From assembly GCA_902770195.1 (NCBI GenBank), contig CACXSA010000009.1, forward strand, positions 1-39,595: DNA of 39,595 nt. The letters are read 5' to 3'. Position 1 is the stretch's first letter. Every line of letters starts with the position of its first letter. The notes under the pieces are model-generated. The model did no database searches. It was not told the origin of the DNA and worked only from the letters and a program-made list of their open reading frames with translations. Below are positions 16,661 through 24,573 of this stretch, one piece after another. The position numbers were made by a program, and so were the translations under genes. This stretch comes from an uncultured Prevotellaceae bacterium. GTDB taxonomy: Bacteria > Bacteroidota > Bacteroidia > Bacteroidales > Bacteroidaceae.

Positions 16661-17694
16661 TGGATATAGATATCATGACTTCTGATCAGCTGGTCCATTT
16701 GGATCAGCTGATTTCTAATGCACAGACCGTGCTTGTGGTGTGCCATAAGAGTCCCGATGGCGATGCCGTGGGCTCATCTTTGGGCATGGCCGACTATCTC
16801 CGCCTGCGTGGTAAGGATGCAACGGTGATAGTTCCCGACCAGTACCCAGACTTCCTCCATTGGCTTCCTAACAGCGAGAAAATCATACGCTACGACAAGC
16901 ATCGCGACAAGTGCGACATGCTGTTCAAGATAGCCGACCTTATTATTTGTCTTGATTTCAACGCTCCCAGCCGTGTGGATGAGATGGAGCCTGCTTTGGT
17001 TAACAGTGCTGCACGTAAGATACTTATCGACCATCATCTCAAACCCACTGTCAAGGCTGACCTGGTTATCTCGCACCCCGAGGCCTCCAGCACTTGCGAG
17101 CTGGTGTTCCGCATAGTGTGGCAAATGGGTGCTTTCGAACAGCTGACAAAGTCCTTTGCCGTTCCCATCTATTGTGGAATGATGACAGATACGGGCGGCT
17201 TCACCTTTAACAGTACCCGTCCGGAGATATTCTTCATCATCAGCGAACTGCTCACCAAGCGAATCGACAAAGACAAGATATACCGTAATGTCTATCACAA
17301 CTTTTCTTGCGACCGCATTCGCCTTATGGGTTATGTCATGTACGAGAAACTGGTTTATCTTCCGGAGTATCATGCCTCCTATTATGCCCTGTGTCGCAAT
17401 GAGCTGAAACGTTTTAACTTCATAAAAGGCGATGCAGAGGGGATTGTGAATATTCCACAGCAAATCAAGGGGCTGAAGCTTTCCATTTCTTTACGCGAGG
17501 ATACTGATAAGCCCAACCTCGTATGGATATCGCTACGCTCTGTCGATGACTTCCCCTGCAACCTGATGGCCGAGCAGTTCTTCAATGGTGGCGGACACCT
17601 TAATGCCTCAGGCGGACGTCTTGACTGTAGTATAGATGAGGCCGTCAAGATAGTGAATCAGGCCATTATTGCCTTTGCCGACAAATTAAAATAA
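16660..17694 (+). CDS. DHH-family phosphoesterase, NrnA-like (nanoRNase/pAp phosphatase)
   Basis: A 344-residue DHH/DHHA1 phosphoesterase. Landmarks are HKSPDGDAVGSS (29-40), Asp99, the DHH motif at 124-126, MTDTGGF with Asp177, and the C-terminal DHHA1 signature GGGHLNASGG. NrnA-type enzymes degrade very short RNA and dephosphorylate pAp; dinucleotide hydrolysis is also known in the family. It overlaps the preceding stop by one base (TAATG). A heptamer array begins in its last codons. Confidence 0.85.
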   Translation: MDIDIMTSDQLVHLDQLISNAQTVLVVCHKSPDGDAVGSSLGMADYLRLRGKDATVIVPDQYPDFLHWLPNSEKIIRYDKHRDKCDMLFKIADLIICLDFNAPSRVDEMEPALVNSAARKILIDHHLKPTVKADLVISHPEASSTCELVFRIVWQMGAFEQLTKSFAVPIYCGMMTDTGGFTFNSTRPEIFFIISELLTKRIDKDKIYRNVYHNFSCDRIRLMGYVMYEKLVYLPEYHASYYALCRNELKRFNFIKGDAEGIVNIPQQIKGLKLSISLREDTDKPNLVWISLRSVDDFPCNLMAEQFFNGGGHLNASGGRLDCSIDEAVKIVNQAIIAFADKLK

Positions 17695-17725
17695 TTCATA
17701 ATTTATAATTCATAATTATAATTCA
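17691..17725 (+). repeat. Heptamer tandem array (ATAATTN)
   Basis: Five heptamers: ATAATTC ATAATTT ATAATTC ATAATTA TAATTCA. The array begins at the stop codon of the DHH gene (17692-17694) and ends before the promoter of the DUF4827 gene. Confidence 0.75.
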
Positions 17726-17750
17726 TGACACATTTTTCATAATTATTTTG

Positions 17751-17758
17751 TAATTTTG
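17751..17758 (+). promoter_or_regulatory. Probable -7 promoter element for the DUF4827 gene
   Basis: TAATTTTG at 17751-17758. An in-frame GTG at 17758 overlaps this element and so is unlikely to be the start; the ATG at 17788 is used instead. Confidence 0.6.
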
Positions 17759-17787
17759 TGGCCGAATTTAATATAGACTCAATAAAG

Positions 17788-18492
17788 ATGAAGAGATTTT
17801 TTTATCCATTGTTGCTATTAGTGCTCGCCTTGTCGTACACCAGTTGTAATAATTATGAGACTTATTCCGACAAGAAAGAAGCCGAGCGCGATGCCATCAA
17901 TAAATTTATAGCTCGCGAAAACATCGAGGTCATCAGCGAAAACCAGTTCAAGGAGCAGAATTATAAGACCTATCTTCCGCAGAACCAGTTCGTTTACTTT
18001 GACCGCAGCGGTGTTTACATGCAGATTATCCGTGAAGGCTGCGGCAATCCGTTGGAGGAGGGTAGGACTGTGAATATTCTCTGCCGTTTTATGGAGAAGA
18101 ATATCAAGACAGACTCCGTGCTTGTCCGCAACGACATGCAGGCGTGGCTTACCCGTAATGGCGTCAGTTACGACACATCGCTATATGTCGATAAGTTGAG
18201 TGTTATACGTAGTGGTAAAACCATCACGGCATCGTTCGTTTCCGGAATGATGCTTATGTTCCACGGCTCCGCATCCGTTCCCGCAGGGTGGCTTGTTCCT
18301 CTGAACTACGTCAATGTCGGTCGTCCTGACCCAGGAACCGATACTGATGAAGAGGTTGCCAAGGTCCGTCTTATCGTGCCTCACTCACAGGGTTCTTCCG
18401 ATGCCTCTGCCAACGTATATCCCTGTTATTACGAAATTACCTATCAACGAGCCTCTTCCGACAATGGTGAGATTAATGGAGGAAGCAAATAA
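17788..18492 (+). CDS. DUF4827 family lipoprotein
   Basis: A 234-residue protein with a type II signal (hydrophobic run ending SYTSC, lipidated Cys20 from this ATG). The remainder matches DUF4827, a Bacteroidetes family with an FKBP-like fold. Typical stretches are GVYMQIIREGCG, TASFVSGMM, SASVPAGWLVPL and KVRLIVPHSQG. It might be a peptidyl-prolyl isomerase-like chaperone, but the activity is not established. ATG 17788 was chosen because the upstream GTG lies in the promoter. It precedes the GlmM gene by 26 bp, so the two are probably cotranscribed. Confidence 0.85.
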   Translation: MKRFFYPLLLLVLALSYTSCNNYETYSDKKEAERDAINKFIARENIEVISENQFKEQNYKTYLPQNQFVYFDRSGVYMQIIREGCGNPLEEGRTVNILCRFMEKNIKTDSVLVRNDMQAWLTRNGVSYDTSLYVDKLSVIRSGKTITASFVSGMMLMFHGSASVPAGWLVPLNYVNVGRPDPGTDTDEEVAKVRLIVPHSQGSSDASANVYPCYYEITYQRASSDNGEINGGSK

Positions 18493-18518
18493 CGATTAAT
18501 AATTTTTATACGTAGAAT

Positions 18519-19913
18519 ATGACACTTATAAAATCTATCTCAGGTATTCGCGGTACCATAGGCGGTCACACCGGCGATACCCTTAATCCTTTGGACATTG
18601 TAAAGTTCACCTCAGCTTATGCTACCTTTATACGCCGCAACGGCAAGGGAACATCCAACAAAATTGTCGTAGGTCGCGACGCCCGTATTTCTGGTGAGAT
18701 GGTGAAGAACGTAGTGTGTGGCACCCTGATGGGTATGGGCTATGATGTGTTGAACATCGGACTCGCCTCCACACCAACCACCGAACTGGCTGTTCGCATG
18801 AGCGGAGCCGACGGCGGTATCATTATCACCGCATCCCACAACCCCCGTCAGTGGAATGCCCTGAAGCTGCTCAATAGCGAGGGCGAGTTTCTGACAGCTA
18901 CCGATGGTGCAGAGGTTCTCGCCATTGCCGAGCATGAAGATTTCGAGTATGCCGATATTGATCATCTGGGTAAATATATCGAAGACAGCAGCTATGATCA
19001 GCGTCACATCAACAGCGTGCTGGACCTCTCTCTGGTCGATCCCGATGTGATTCGTCAGGCCCGTTTCACGGTCTGCGTGGATAGCATCAACAGCGTTGGC
19101 GGCATCATCCTCCCCAAGTTGCTGGAACGTCTGGGTGTAGGCTCCAAGTTCCTGAATGGCAACGCCAATGGTAATTTCGCCCACAATCCAGAGCCACTCG
19201 AAAAGAATCTTCAGGGCATTATGAAAGAGATGCGCTCTGGTCGCTACGACCTTGGTATCGTTGTCGATCCCGATGTGGACCGCCTGGCCTTTATCTGTGA
19301 GGACGGTAGCATGTTTGGCGAGGAATATACCTTGGTAAGCGTGGCCGACTATGTTTTGTCCAACACTCCCGGCAATACCGTCAGCAACCTCAGCTCTACG
19401 CGCGCCCTGCGTGATGTCACCCAGAAGCACGGAGGCACCTATACCGCTGCCGCTGTGGGTGAAGTGAACGTCACCACGAAGATGAAGGAAGTGAATGCCG
19501 TGATTGGTGGCGAGGGCAATGGCGGCATCATCTATCCCGAGAGCCATTACGGTCGCGATGCCCTCGTAGGCATAGCCCTCTTCCTTACGGCACTGGCTAA
19601 GGAAGGCTGCAAGGCCAGCGAGCTGCGCAAGACCTTCCCCGACTACCAGATTGCCAAGAACCGCATAGACCTCACCCCCGATACCGATGTTGACGCTATT
19701 CTGGTAAAGGTCAAGGAGATGTTTGCCAAAGACCCCACGGCACAGGTGAACGACATCGACGGCGTGAAGATAGACTTCCCCGACCGATGGGTACACTTGC
19801 GCAAGTCGAACACCGAGCCCATCATCCGCGTATATAGCGAGGCATCTACCATGGAGATTGCCGATGAGCTTGGCAAGCGTCTGATGCAGGTGGTTTATGA
19901 CATGCAGAAATAA
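18519..19913 (+). CDS. glmM: Phosphoglucosamine mutase (phosphohexomutase family)
   Basis: A 464-residue alpha-D-phosphohexomutase. The active-site serine is Ser106 in TASHNP; the metal loop DPDVDR, the sugar loop GEGNGG and the phosphate loop RKSNTEPIIRVY are all present in order. It should convert glucosamine-6-phosphate to glucosamine-1-phosphate for peptidoglycan and LPS precursors. Phosphomannomutase or phosphoglucomutase activity cannot be excluded, since Bacteroidetes keep several paralogues. It ends its operon; a strong terminator follows 34 bp after the stop. Confidence 0.85.
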   Translation: MTLIKSISGIRGTIGGHTGDTLNPLDIVKFTSAYATFIRRNGKGTSNKIVVGRDARISGEMVKNVVCGTLMGMGYDVLNIGLASTPTTELAVRMSGADGGIIITASHNPRQWNALKLLNSEGEFLTATDGAEVLAIAEHEDFEYADIDHLGKYIEDSSYDQRHINSVLDLSLVDPDVIRQARFTVCVDSINSVGGIILPKLLERLGVGSKFLNGNANGNFAHNPEPLEKNLQGIMKEMRSGRYDLGIVVDPDVDRLAFICEDGSMFGEEYTLVSVADYVLSNTPGNTVSNLSSTRALRDVTQKHGGTYTAAAVGEVNVTTKMKEVNAVIGGEGNGGIIYPESHYGRDALVGIALFLTALAKEGCKASELRKTFPDYQIAKNRIDLTPDTDVDAILVKVKEMFAKDPTAQVNDIDGVKIDFPDRWVHLRKSNTEPIIRVYSEASTMEIADELGKRLMQVVYDMQK

Positions 19914-19947
19914 TCTTCATTGATTCTCAAAAACTTTAATAAGCATA

Positions 19948-19986
19948 AAATCCCATACGGTGAGTGTCATCGTATGGGATTTTTTT
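19948..19986 (+). terminator. Rho-independent terminator after glmM
   Basis: A 12-bp perfect stem (AAATCCCATACG at 19948-19959 with CGTATGGGATTT at 19971-19982) is followed by a T run. Confidence 0.93.
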
Positions 19987-19987
19987 G

Positions 19988-20165
19988 TATTCGCCTCGAT
20001 TTAAGTCCGATTGACTGAAAAGGATTTCATATCGGCTCGATATAAGCCGATTAGCTCTTAGTGAGTTCATATCGATTCGATATAGTAACATTCATTAACA
20101 TCCGACTTCATATCGATTCGATATGATAACATCCATTAATAACTGACGTTATATCGGCTCGATAT
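19988..20165. repeat. Five 40-41-bp units with a palindromic core
   Basis: A 15-bp palindromic core recurs at 20029-20043, 20069-20083, 20110-20124 and 20151-20165, with a decayed copy near 19989. It reads ATATCGGCTCGATAT (copies 1, 4) or ATATCGATTCGATAT (copies 2, 3). Between cores the sequence is partly shared: copy 0 resembles copy 1, and copy 2 resembles copy 3. It is therefore a degenerate tandem repeat, not a CRISPR. Copies 1 and 4 have extra inverted arms (ATCGGCT/AGCCGAT; GGCTC/GAGCC). The cores look like operators about four helical turns apart. No gene is seen in 19914-20329. Confidence 0.85.
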
Positions 20166-20208
20166 GAGCCCAAACGTTAAAAATATTAACTAAAAATGGC
20201 AAATGATG

Positions 20209-20282
20209 GACATCAGTCGGTGAAACCAACTAATGTCAATGGAAGGAAATGAAGAAGCGGAGCAACCGAAAGGTGCTCCGCT
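20209..20282 (-). other. Two hairpins downstream of the membrane-protein gene
   Basis: GACATCAGTCGGT (20209-20221) and ACCAACTAATGTC (20225-20237) face each other around a 3-nt loop. Their two mismatches become G-U pairs only on the minus strand, which suggests a minus-strand RNA structure in the 3' region of the gene ending at 20330. A second hairpin at 20256-20282 (AGCGGAGC ... GCTCCGCT) sits beside an A run on its plus-strand 3' side. One or both may end the minus transcript. Confidence 0.5.
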
Positions 20283-20329
20283 AAAAAAAATTCTCTTACC
20301 TCATGATTTTCCCGTTTGCGGGATCGCTG

Positions 20330-20881
20330 CTAATCGTCCTCGGTCACAAAGCAGGCCACGAGACCGTAGGTGATCGTTGGACGAATCCATATCTCCGTCA
20401 TCAGATAGGGCTTTTCTTCACCAATGGTTTCAATCAAGATGTCGTAGTTGTAGAATGCTGCGATGGCGACATCGACGATGAAAATAAACCATAGATTGGA
20501 CTTGGAATAGGTCTTCCACTCCTTGCGGGCATAGAAATAGGTGAGCATGAGCAGAAGCCAGACGGAGAGCGTAAGGCACGTCAGCTGGAGTGTGTAGGTT
20601 GCCAACGGTGGCTTAAAGAGTATGTCGCGCAGCAGGATGGTGATGCCTATGCATAGCGAACTCCAGTAGTTGAACCGCTGGGTGTTGAGGCGATTGAAGA
20701 AGTACATCCACATCATCACAAGGCAGGCGATGTAAAACATATTAAGGATGAGCTCGTCCCATGCCTGGTCCAGTCCAAAATGGCCAACAGCATACAGCAT
20801 AACACCAACAGACAGCATTCCTGACACGGCTGTCAAGACCACATTATAGATATTGGCTTTCTTTTTGAATCTTGTTTGCAT
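20330..20881 (-). CDS. Multi-pass membrane protein, unknown function
   Basis: A 183-residue integral membrane protein with about five hydrophobic segments (roughly residues 12-34, 41-61, 74-88, 95-116 and 128-148), a basic N terminus (QTRFKKK) and an acidic tail (VTEDD). I do not recognise a named family. It lies 60 bp downstream of aldA on the same strand. A T-rich stretch and hairpins follow its stop. Confidence 0.7.
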   Translation of the reverse strand: MQTRFKKKANIYNVVLTAVSGMLSVGVMLYAVGHFGLDQAWDELILNMFYIACLVMMWMYFFNRLNTQRFNYWSSLCIGITILLRDILFKPPLATYTLQLTCLTLSVWLLLMLTYFYARKEWKTYSKSNLWFIFIVDVAIAAFYNYDILIETIGEEKPYLMTEIWIRPTITYGLVACFVTEDD

Positions 20882-20941
20882 ATTGTATTTTGTTATTGAT
20901 TTTGCAGATATACTTCTTCCAAAAGAGAGGGGGATGTCGGT

Positions 20942-22381
20942 TTACTCGTAGTGGGTGTCGAGGTAGGTGACGTGCGTTACGAGGTATTCCTCGATGCCGT
21001 GCTTGCCGTCGGCACCACCTATGCCGCTCTTCTTGACACCGGCATGGAAGCCCTGCATGGCCTCGAAGTGCTCACGATTGATATAGGTCTCGCCGAATTC
21101 CAGTTCGCGCGACACACGTGTGGCGGTGTCGATGTCCTTGGTGAAGACGCTGGAAGCCAGACCGTATTCGCAGTCGTTGGCCCACTGGATGACCTGCTCG
21201 ATGGTGTCGAACTCGACGAGGGGAATGACCGGACCGAAGGTCTCCTCATGGATGATGTCCATATCCTGGGTGCAGTTGTCCAGTACGGTAGCAGCATAGA
21301 AGTAGCCCTTGGTGCCTACACGGTGACCGCCGCAGAGCAGCTTGGCTCCTTGCTTGATGGCGCGCTCCACCTTCTCGGTGACGCTCTCCAAGGCGCGGGC
21401 CTCTACCAACGGACCCATGTCAACGGTGTGGTCCTGACAGACATCGCCCACCTTGACAGCCTCCATTTTCTGGACGAGAATCTTGGTGAACTCTGCCTTT
21501 ACTTCCTTCTGTACATAGACGCGCTCGGCATTGTTGCAAATCTGGCCATTATTACCAATACGTGAATCGACAATCCATTGGGCTGCCTTCTCCAAATCGG
21601 CATCCTTGCAGACGATAGCAGGAGCCTTGCCGCCCAGTTCGAGGCTCACCTTGGTGATATTCTTCGAAGCAGCAGCCATGATGCTTTCGCCGGCACTTAC
21701 GGAGCCTGTCACGCTGACAATGTCAATCTTGGGTGAGCCCGCCATTTCGTTGCCAATGACAGAACCTCTACCCGTCACGATGTTGATGACACCCTTGGGG
21801 AGTCCGACCTTGTCAACGACTTCGCCGAAGACGGTGCAGTTCTCCGGGGTGAGCTGAGAAGGCTTGACGACGATGGTGCAACCAGCTATGAGGGCAGCAC
21901 CGGCCTTGCGGGCGATGAGGAAGAAGGGGAAGTTCCAAGGCAGGATACCGGCAACGACACCGATGGGTTTCTTGGCGAGGAAAATAGTCTCGTTAGGACG
22001 GTCGCTGGGGATGATTTCGCCCTCGATATGACGGGCGAAGGACGCCATGTAGTCGAAATACTCCGCTGTGACGTCAACCTCTATGGTTGCCCATGTGATG
22101 GTCTTGCCCTGTTCGCGCATGATGATGTCGATGAATTCCTCGCGGCGTTCGCGAATACCGTTGGCCAACTTTTTGAGCCAGGCAGCCCGCTCGATGGCTG
22201 GTGTCTTGGCCCACTGCTTCTGGGCAGCACGGGCAGCATCCAGTGCGCGATTGACATCCGCAATGGTGCCGTTAGGTTGGCGGGAGATAACTTCTTCCGT
22301 TGAGGGGTTCAACACATCAATCCACTGGCCGTCTGATGCTTCGCAGAACTGGCCGTCAATGTACATTTTTAAATTTTTCAT
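20942..22381 (-). CDS. aldA: NAD-dependent aldehyde dehydrogenase AldA-like (lactaldehyde dehydrogenase)
   Basis: A 479-residue aldehyde dehydrogenase that closely follows remembered E. coli AldA sequence along its length (MYIDGQF, AIERA-WL, LPWNFPFFLIARK, ETYINRE-FEAMQGFHAG, KSGIGGADGKHG). Catalytic residues are Asn150, Glu249 in LELGGKAP, and Cys282 in GQICN. AldA oxidises lactaldehyde and glycolaldehyde, products of fucose and rhamnose breakdown, to lactate and glycolate. No fucose or rhamnose genes are in the window, so its route is inferred. It has its own promoter in the gap after the LytTR gene. Confidence 0.9.
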   Translation of the reverse strand: MKNLKMYIDGQFCEASDGQWIDVLNPSTEEVISRQPNGTIADVNRALDAARAAQKQWAKTPAIERAAWLKKLANGIRERREEFIDIIMREQGKTITWATIEVDVTAEYFDYMASFARHIEGEIIPSDRPNETIFLAKKPIGVVAGILPWNFPFFLIARKAGAALIAGCTIVVKPSQLTPENCTVFGEVVDKVGLPKGVINIVTGRGSVIGNEMAGSPKIDIVSVTGSVSAGESIMAAASKNITKVSLELGGKAPAIVCKDADLEKAAQWIVDSRIGNNGQICNNAERVYVQKEVKAEFTKILVQKMEAVKVGDVCQDHTVDMGPLVEARALESVTEKVERAIKQGAKLLCGGHRVGTKGYFYAATVLDNCTQDMDIIHEETFGPVIPLVEFDTIEQVIQWANDCEYGLASSVFTKDIDTATRVSRELEFGETYINREHFEAMQGFHAGVKKSGIGGADGKHGIEEYLVTHVTYLDTHYE

Positions 22382-22424
22382 ACATGTATAGCTATTAGTA
22401 GTTAAGTAGTAAAATTACAAGGCA

Positions 22425-22456
22425 CAAAGGTAAGGCTTTATCTCGAAAAACGCAAA
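22425..22456 (-). promoter_or_regulatory. Promoter of aldA
   Basis: On the minus strand TTTG (complement of 22453-22456) and TACCTTTG (complement of 22425-22432) are 20 bp apart. The promoter begins immediately after the LytTR stop codon and gives a leader of about 37 nt. Confidence 0.85.
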
Positions 22457-23188
22457 TTATTTGCTAAGAAATTTCGCGTCAATGTATTTTTGGAAAGTTT
22501 CCTTGTACATATCGCCGATGGGCAGGTATGTCTCGCTGTCCATGATGACGCGGTTTTTGTTGACTTCCTGAACCTTGGTCAAGTTGATGATGTAGGAGCG
22601 GTGGATGCGCATGAAATAGTCGGGCAACCGCTCTTCCATCTTTTTCATGGAGAGTAGGGTGACAATGGGTTTGGCGCCGCCCTCCAGATAGACCTTCAGG
22701 TATTCACTCATGGCTTCGACATAACGGATGTCGGAGATGGTCACTTTCACGATGCGATAGTCGGTCTTGAGGAAAATGATGTTGTCGTTCTCAGAGGTGA
22801 GAGGTGAGGGGTGAGAGGTGAGAGGGCGGAGAGGCTGGAGGCGTTCTTGGATGCGGTTGGCGGTACGCATGAAGTCCTGCAGACCGAAAGGCTTCAGGAG
22901 GTAATCGACGGCATTCACCTTGAACCCTTCAACGGCATATTCGGCATAAGCGGTGGTGAAAACGACGAGAGGGGGAGCTGCCAGTGCCTTGATGAAGTCC
23001 ATACCGTTCAGGTCTGGCATGTTGATGTCGCAGAAGATGACATCCACCGTGTCGTGCTGCAGGAAAGCATGGGCTTCCAATGCACTTTGGCACTGGGCTG
23101 CCAATTCCAGGAAGGGGACTTTGCCAATATAGGCTGCTATCTGTTGGAGAGCCAGCGGCTCGTCGTCAATGGCCATGCATCTGATCAT
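22457..23188 (-). CDS. LytTR-family response regulator
   Basis: A 243-residue response regulator: receiver domain about 1-118 with phospho-acceptor Asp54 (FCDINMP), Thr78 and Lys99 (LLKPFG), and a LytTR DNA-binding domain about 136-243. The start at 23188 overlaps the kinase stop as ATGA, so kinase and regulator are coupled and form one two-component system. The linker at about 121-132 (RPLTSHPSPLTS) is encoded by a four-heptamer repeat at 22797-22824, a low-complexity insert between the two domains. In-frame codons further upstream lie inside the kinase gene and are not part of the protein. Confidence 0.92.
   Translation of the reverse strand: MIRCMAIDDEPLALQQIAAYIGKVPFLELAAQCQSALEAHAFLQHDTVDVIFCDINMPDLNGMDFIKALAAPPLVVFTTAYAEYAVEGFKVNAVDYLLKPFGLQDFMRTANRIQERLQPLRPLTSHPSPLTSENDNIIFLKTDYRIVKVTISDIRYVEAMSEYLKVYLEGGAKPIVTLLSMKKMEERLPDYFMRIHRSYIINLTKVQEVNKNRVIMDSETYLPIGDMYKETFQKYIDAKFLSK
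22797..22824 (-). repeat. Heptamer array inside the LytTR gene
   Basis: On the plus strand GTGAGAG GTGAGGG GTGAGAG GTGAGAG. It encodes the proline/serine/threonine-rich linker of the response regulator without breaking the frame. Confidence 0.9.
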
Positions 23189-24405
23189 GAGAGTGGTATT
23201 GTTAGTTGTACTTGATAGGTGTCTGGATTGTCTTGTATATGGAGCGTGTAATTGTTGTCGTAAAGCAGTTTGAGGCGTTGGCGCACGTTGGTCAGTCCCA
23301 CACCGCCTTTTTCCTGGTTGGACTTCTCGGCTTTGGAGTTGTTGCAAGTGAAGTGGAGCCTGTCATCCTGAACGTCCACCATAATGTCGATGAACGACGG
23401 GTGTTGATAGCTGATGCCGTGCTTGAAGGCATTCTCGATAAAGGTGATGAGCATCAAAGGGGGAATCAAACGGTCGGGAGCCTGCTGAGGCAGGTTAACG
23501 CGTATCTGCACCTTGTCCGTGTAGCGAAGTTCCATCAGCGTGATGTAGTTGCGGATGAAGTCGAACTCGCGTGTCAGGGGAACACCTTGCTTGTCGCCCT
23601 CGTAAAGGATGAAGCGCATCATCTTCGACAGTTCCAGGATGGTTGACTTAGCTTTCTCGGCATCTATGTCAACGAGGGCATGGATGTTGTTGAGCGTGTT
23701 CATGAAGAAGTGCGGATTAATCTGGTATTTCAGATATTCCAGCTGTTGTTCCAGGTTCTCCTTCTCCAGACGGAGCAGCTTCTTCTGGTCGTCGCGCGTC
23801 TTGAAATAAAACTTCACACCTAGGTTCATGCCACACATCAGGATGATGATGACAATGGATATGATATCTCGCTCACCCCAAAACATGGGTGGTCTATCAC
23901 CGTGATGCCTGCGGAATTCGCCGCGTCGCTCCCAACGCGCATGTCGCTCCCAACGCTGTCCTCTGCGCTCCTCCATTCGTTCCCGTTCCTCCATACGTTC
24001 CCGTTCCTCCATTCGTTCTTTGCGCTCCAAACGTTCCAAGCGGTGTTTGCGACGGAAATCATCGGGACGCTGCCGACACTGATAAAAGGAGAACAGTCCT
24101 ATCATGCAAAGCGTAAGCACACCATAGAGCCACCGCTTGTGCCGATAGATGAGTAGGGGAGCCAATATGAAATTGTGGACGAGGAAGAAGAGTAAATAGA
24201 CCACTATATGGCGCCATACGATGAACACTTCCTGCCAGTTGAAATCCAGGCTGCTGTCGTTGGATGTGCGTATATACAGGCTCAGCAGTGGCGCTGTGAG
24301 GAGTAGTCCCCACAGCACCACGTAGGCTATGTTCTCATATTTCGACTGTTTCTGCATCCACATAAAGAACGGATTTTGTCGTGATTTATTGTGTTTACCA
24401 GCCAT
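23185..24405 (-). CDS. LytS/YehU-type membrane sensor histidine kinase
   Basis: A 406-residue kinase. Four membrane segments lie at about 27-45, 61-87, 92-109 and 181-200. A coiled-coil linker leads to the His_kinase domain with INPHFFMNTLNNIHALVD (His232 as phospho-acceptor), then the ATP-binding region (ENAFKHGI, GVGLTNVRQRL). Between segments 3 and 4 is an unusual 70-residue stretch of almost only Arg, Glu, His and Met, including three RMEERE-like hexads from an 18-bp DNA repeat (23971-24024). By topology it should be periplasmic. I used ATG 24405; a GTG at 24417 with GGAGG 8 bases upstream is an alternative. The TTG at 24483 overlaps the promoter. The stop overlaps the LytTR start by ATGA. 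Confidence 0.9.
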   Translation of the reverse strand: MAGKHNKSRQNPFFMWMQKQSKYENIAYVVLWGLLLTAPLLSLYIRTSNDSSLDFNWQEVFIVWRHIVVYLLFFLVHNFILAPLLIYRHKRWLYGVLTLCMIGLFSFYQCRQRPDDFRRKHRLERLERKERMEERERMEERERMEERRGQRWERHARWERRGEFRRHHGDRPPMFWGERDIISIVIIILMCGMNLGVKFYFKTRDDQKKLLRLEKENLEQQLEYLKYQINPHFFMNTLNNIHALVDIDAEKAKSTILELSKMMRFILYEGDKQGVPLTREFDFIRNYITLMELRYTDKVQIRVNLPQQAPDRLIPPLMLITFIENAFKHGISYQHPSFIDIMVDVQDDRLHFTCNNSKAEKSNQEKGGVGLTNVRQRLKLLYDNNYTLHIQDNPDTYQVQLTIPLS

Positions 24406-24480
24406 GGGGATGTCCACCTGGTTGTCCTCCACCCATCCCACCGCAGGAATAAAATTTGTTGTTATTGAATTTTGATGGGA

Positions 24481-24512
24481 CAAAGGTAGATGAAAAAAGC
24501 CAGCTCGTCAAA
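24481..24512 (-). promoter_or_regulatory. Promoter of the kinase-regulator operon
   Basis: On the minus strand TTTG (complement of 24509-24512) and TACCTTTG (complement of 24481-24488) are 20 bp apart. The promoter overlaps the terminator of the upstream lipoprotein gene. Confidence 0.8.
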
Positions 24513-24532
24513 AACAATCAACGAACCGGCTA
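24492..24532 (-). terminator. Rho-independent terminator of the coiled-coil lipoprotein gene
   Basis: On the minus strand AGCCGGTTCGT and ACGAGCTGGCT pair across a 12-nt loop, with G-T wobbles, followed by TTTTTTC. It lies 42 bp after the lipoprotein stop. Confidence 0.8.
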
Positions 24533-24573
24533 ATTTATTCAATAAAATCAGAATCTCTTAAAGAATGCTTATC

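Noticed and set aside
18612-19796. 394-codon frame antisense to glmM
   Set aside because: Long antisense frame from codon bias only; glmM has all catalytic motifs on the plus strand.
19988-20165. CRISPR array
   Set aside because: Repeats are only 15 bp, spacers share homology with each other, and no cas genes are present.
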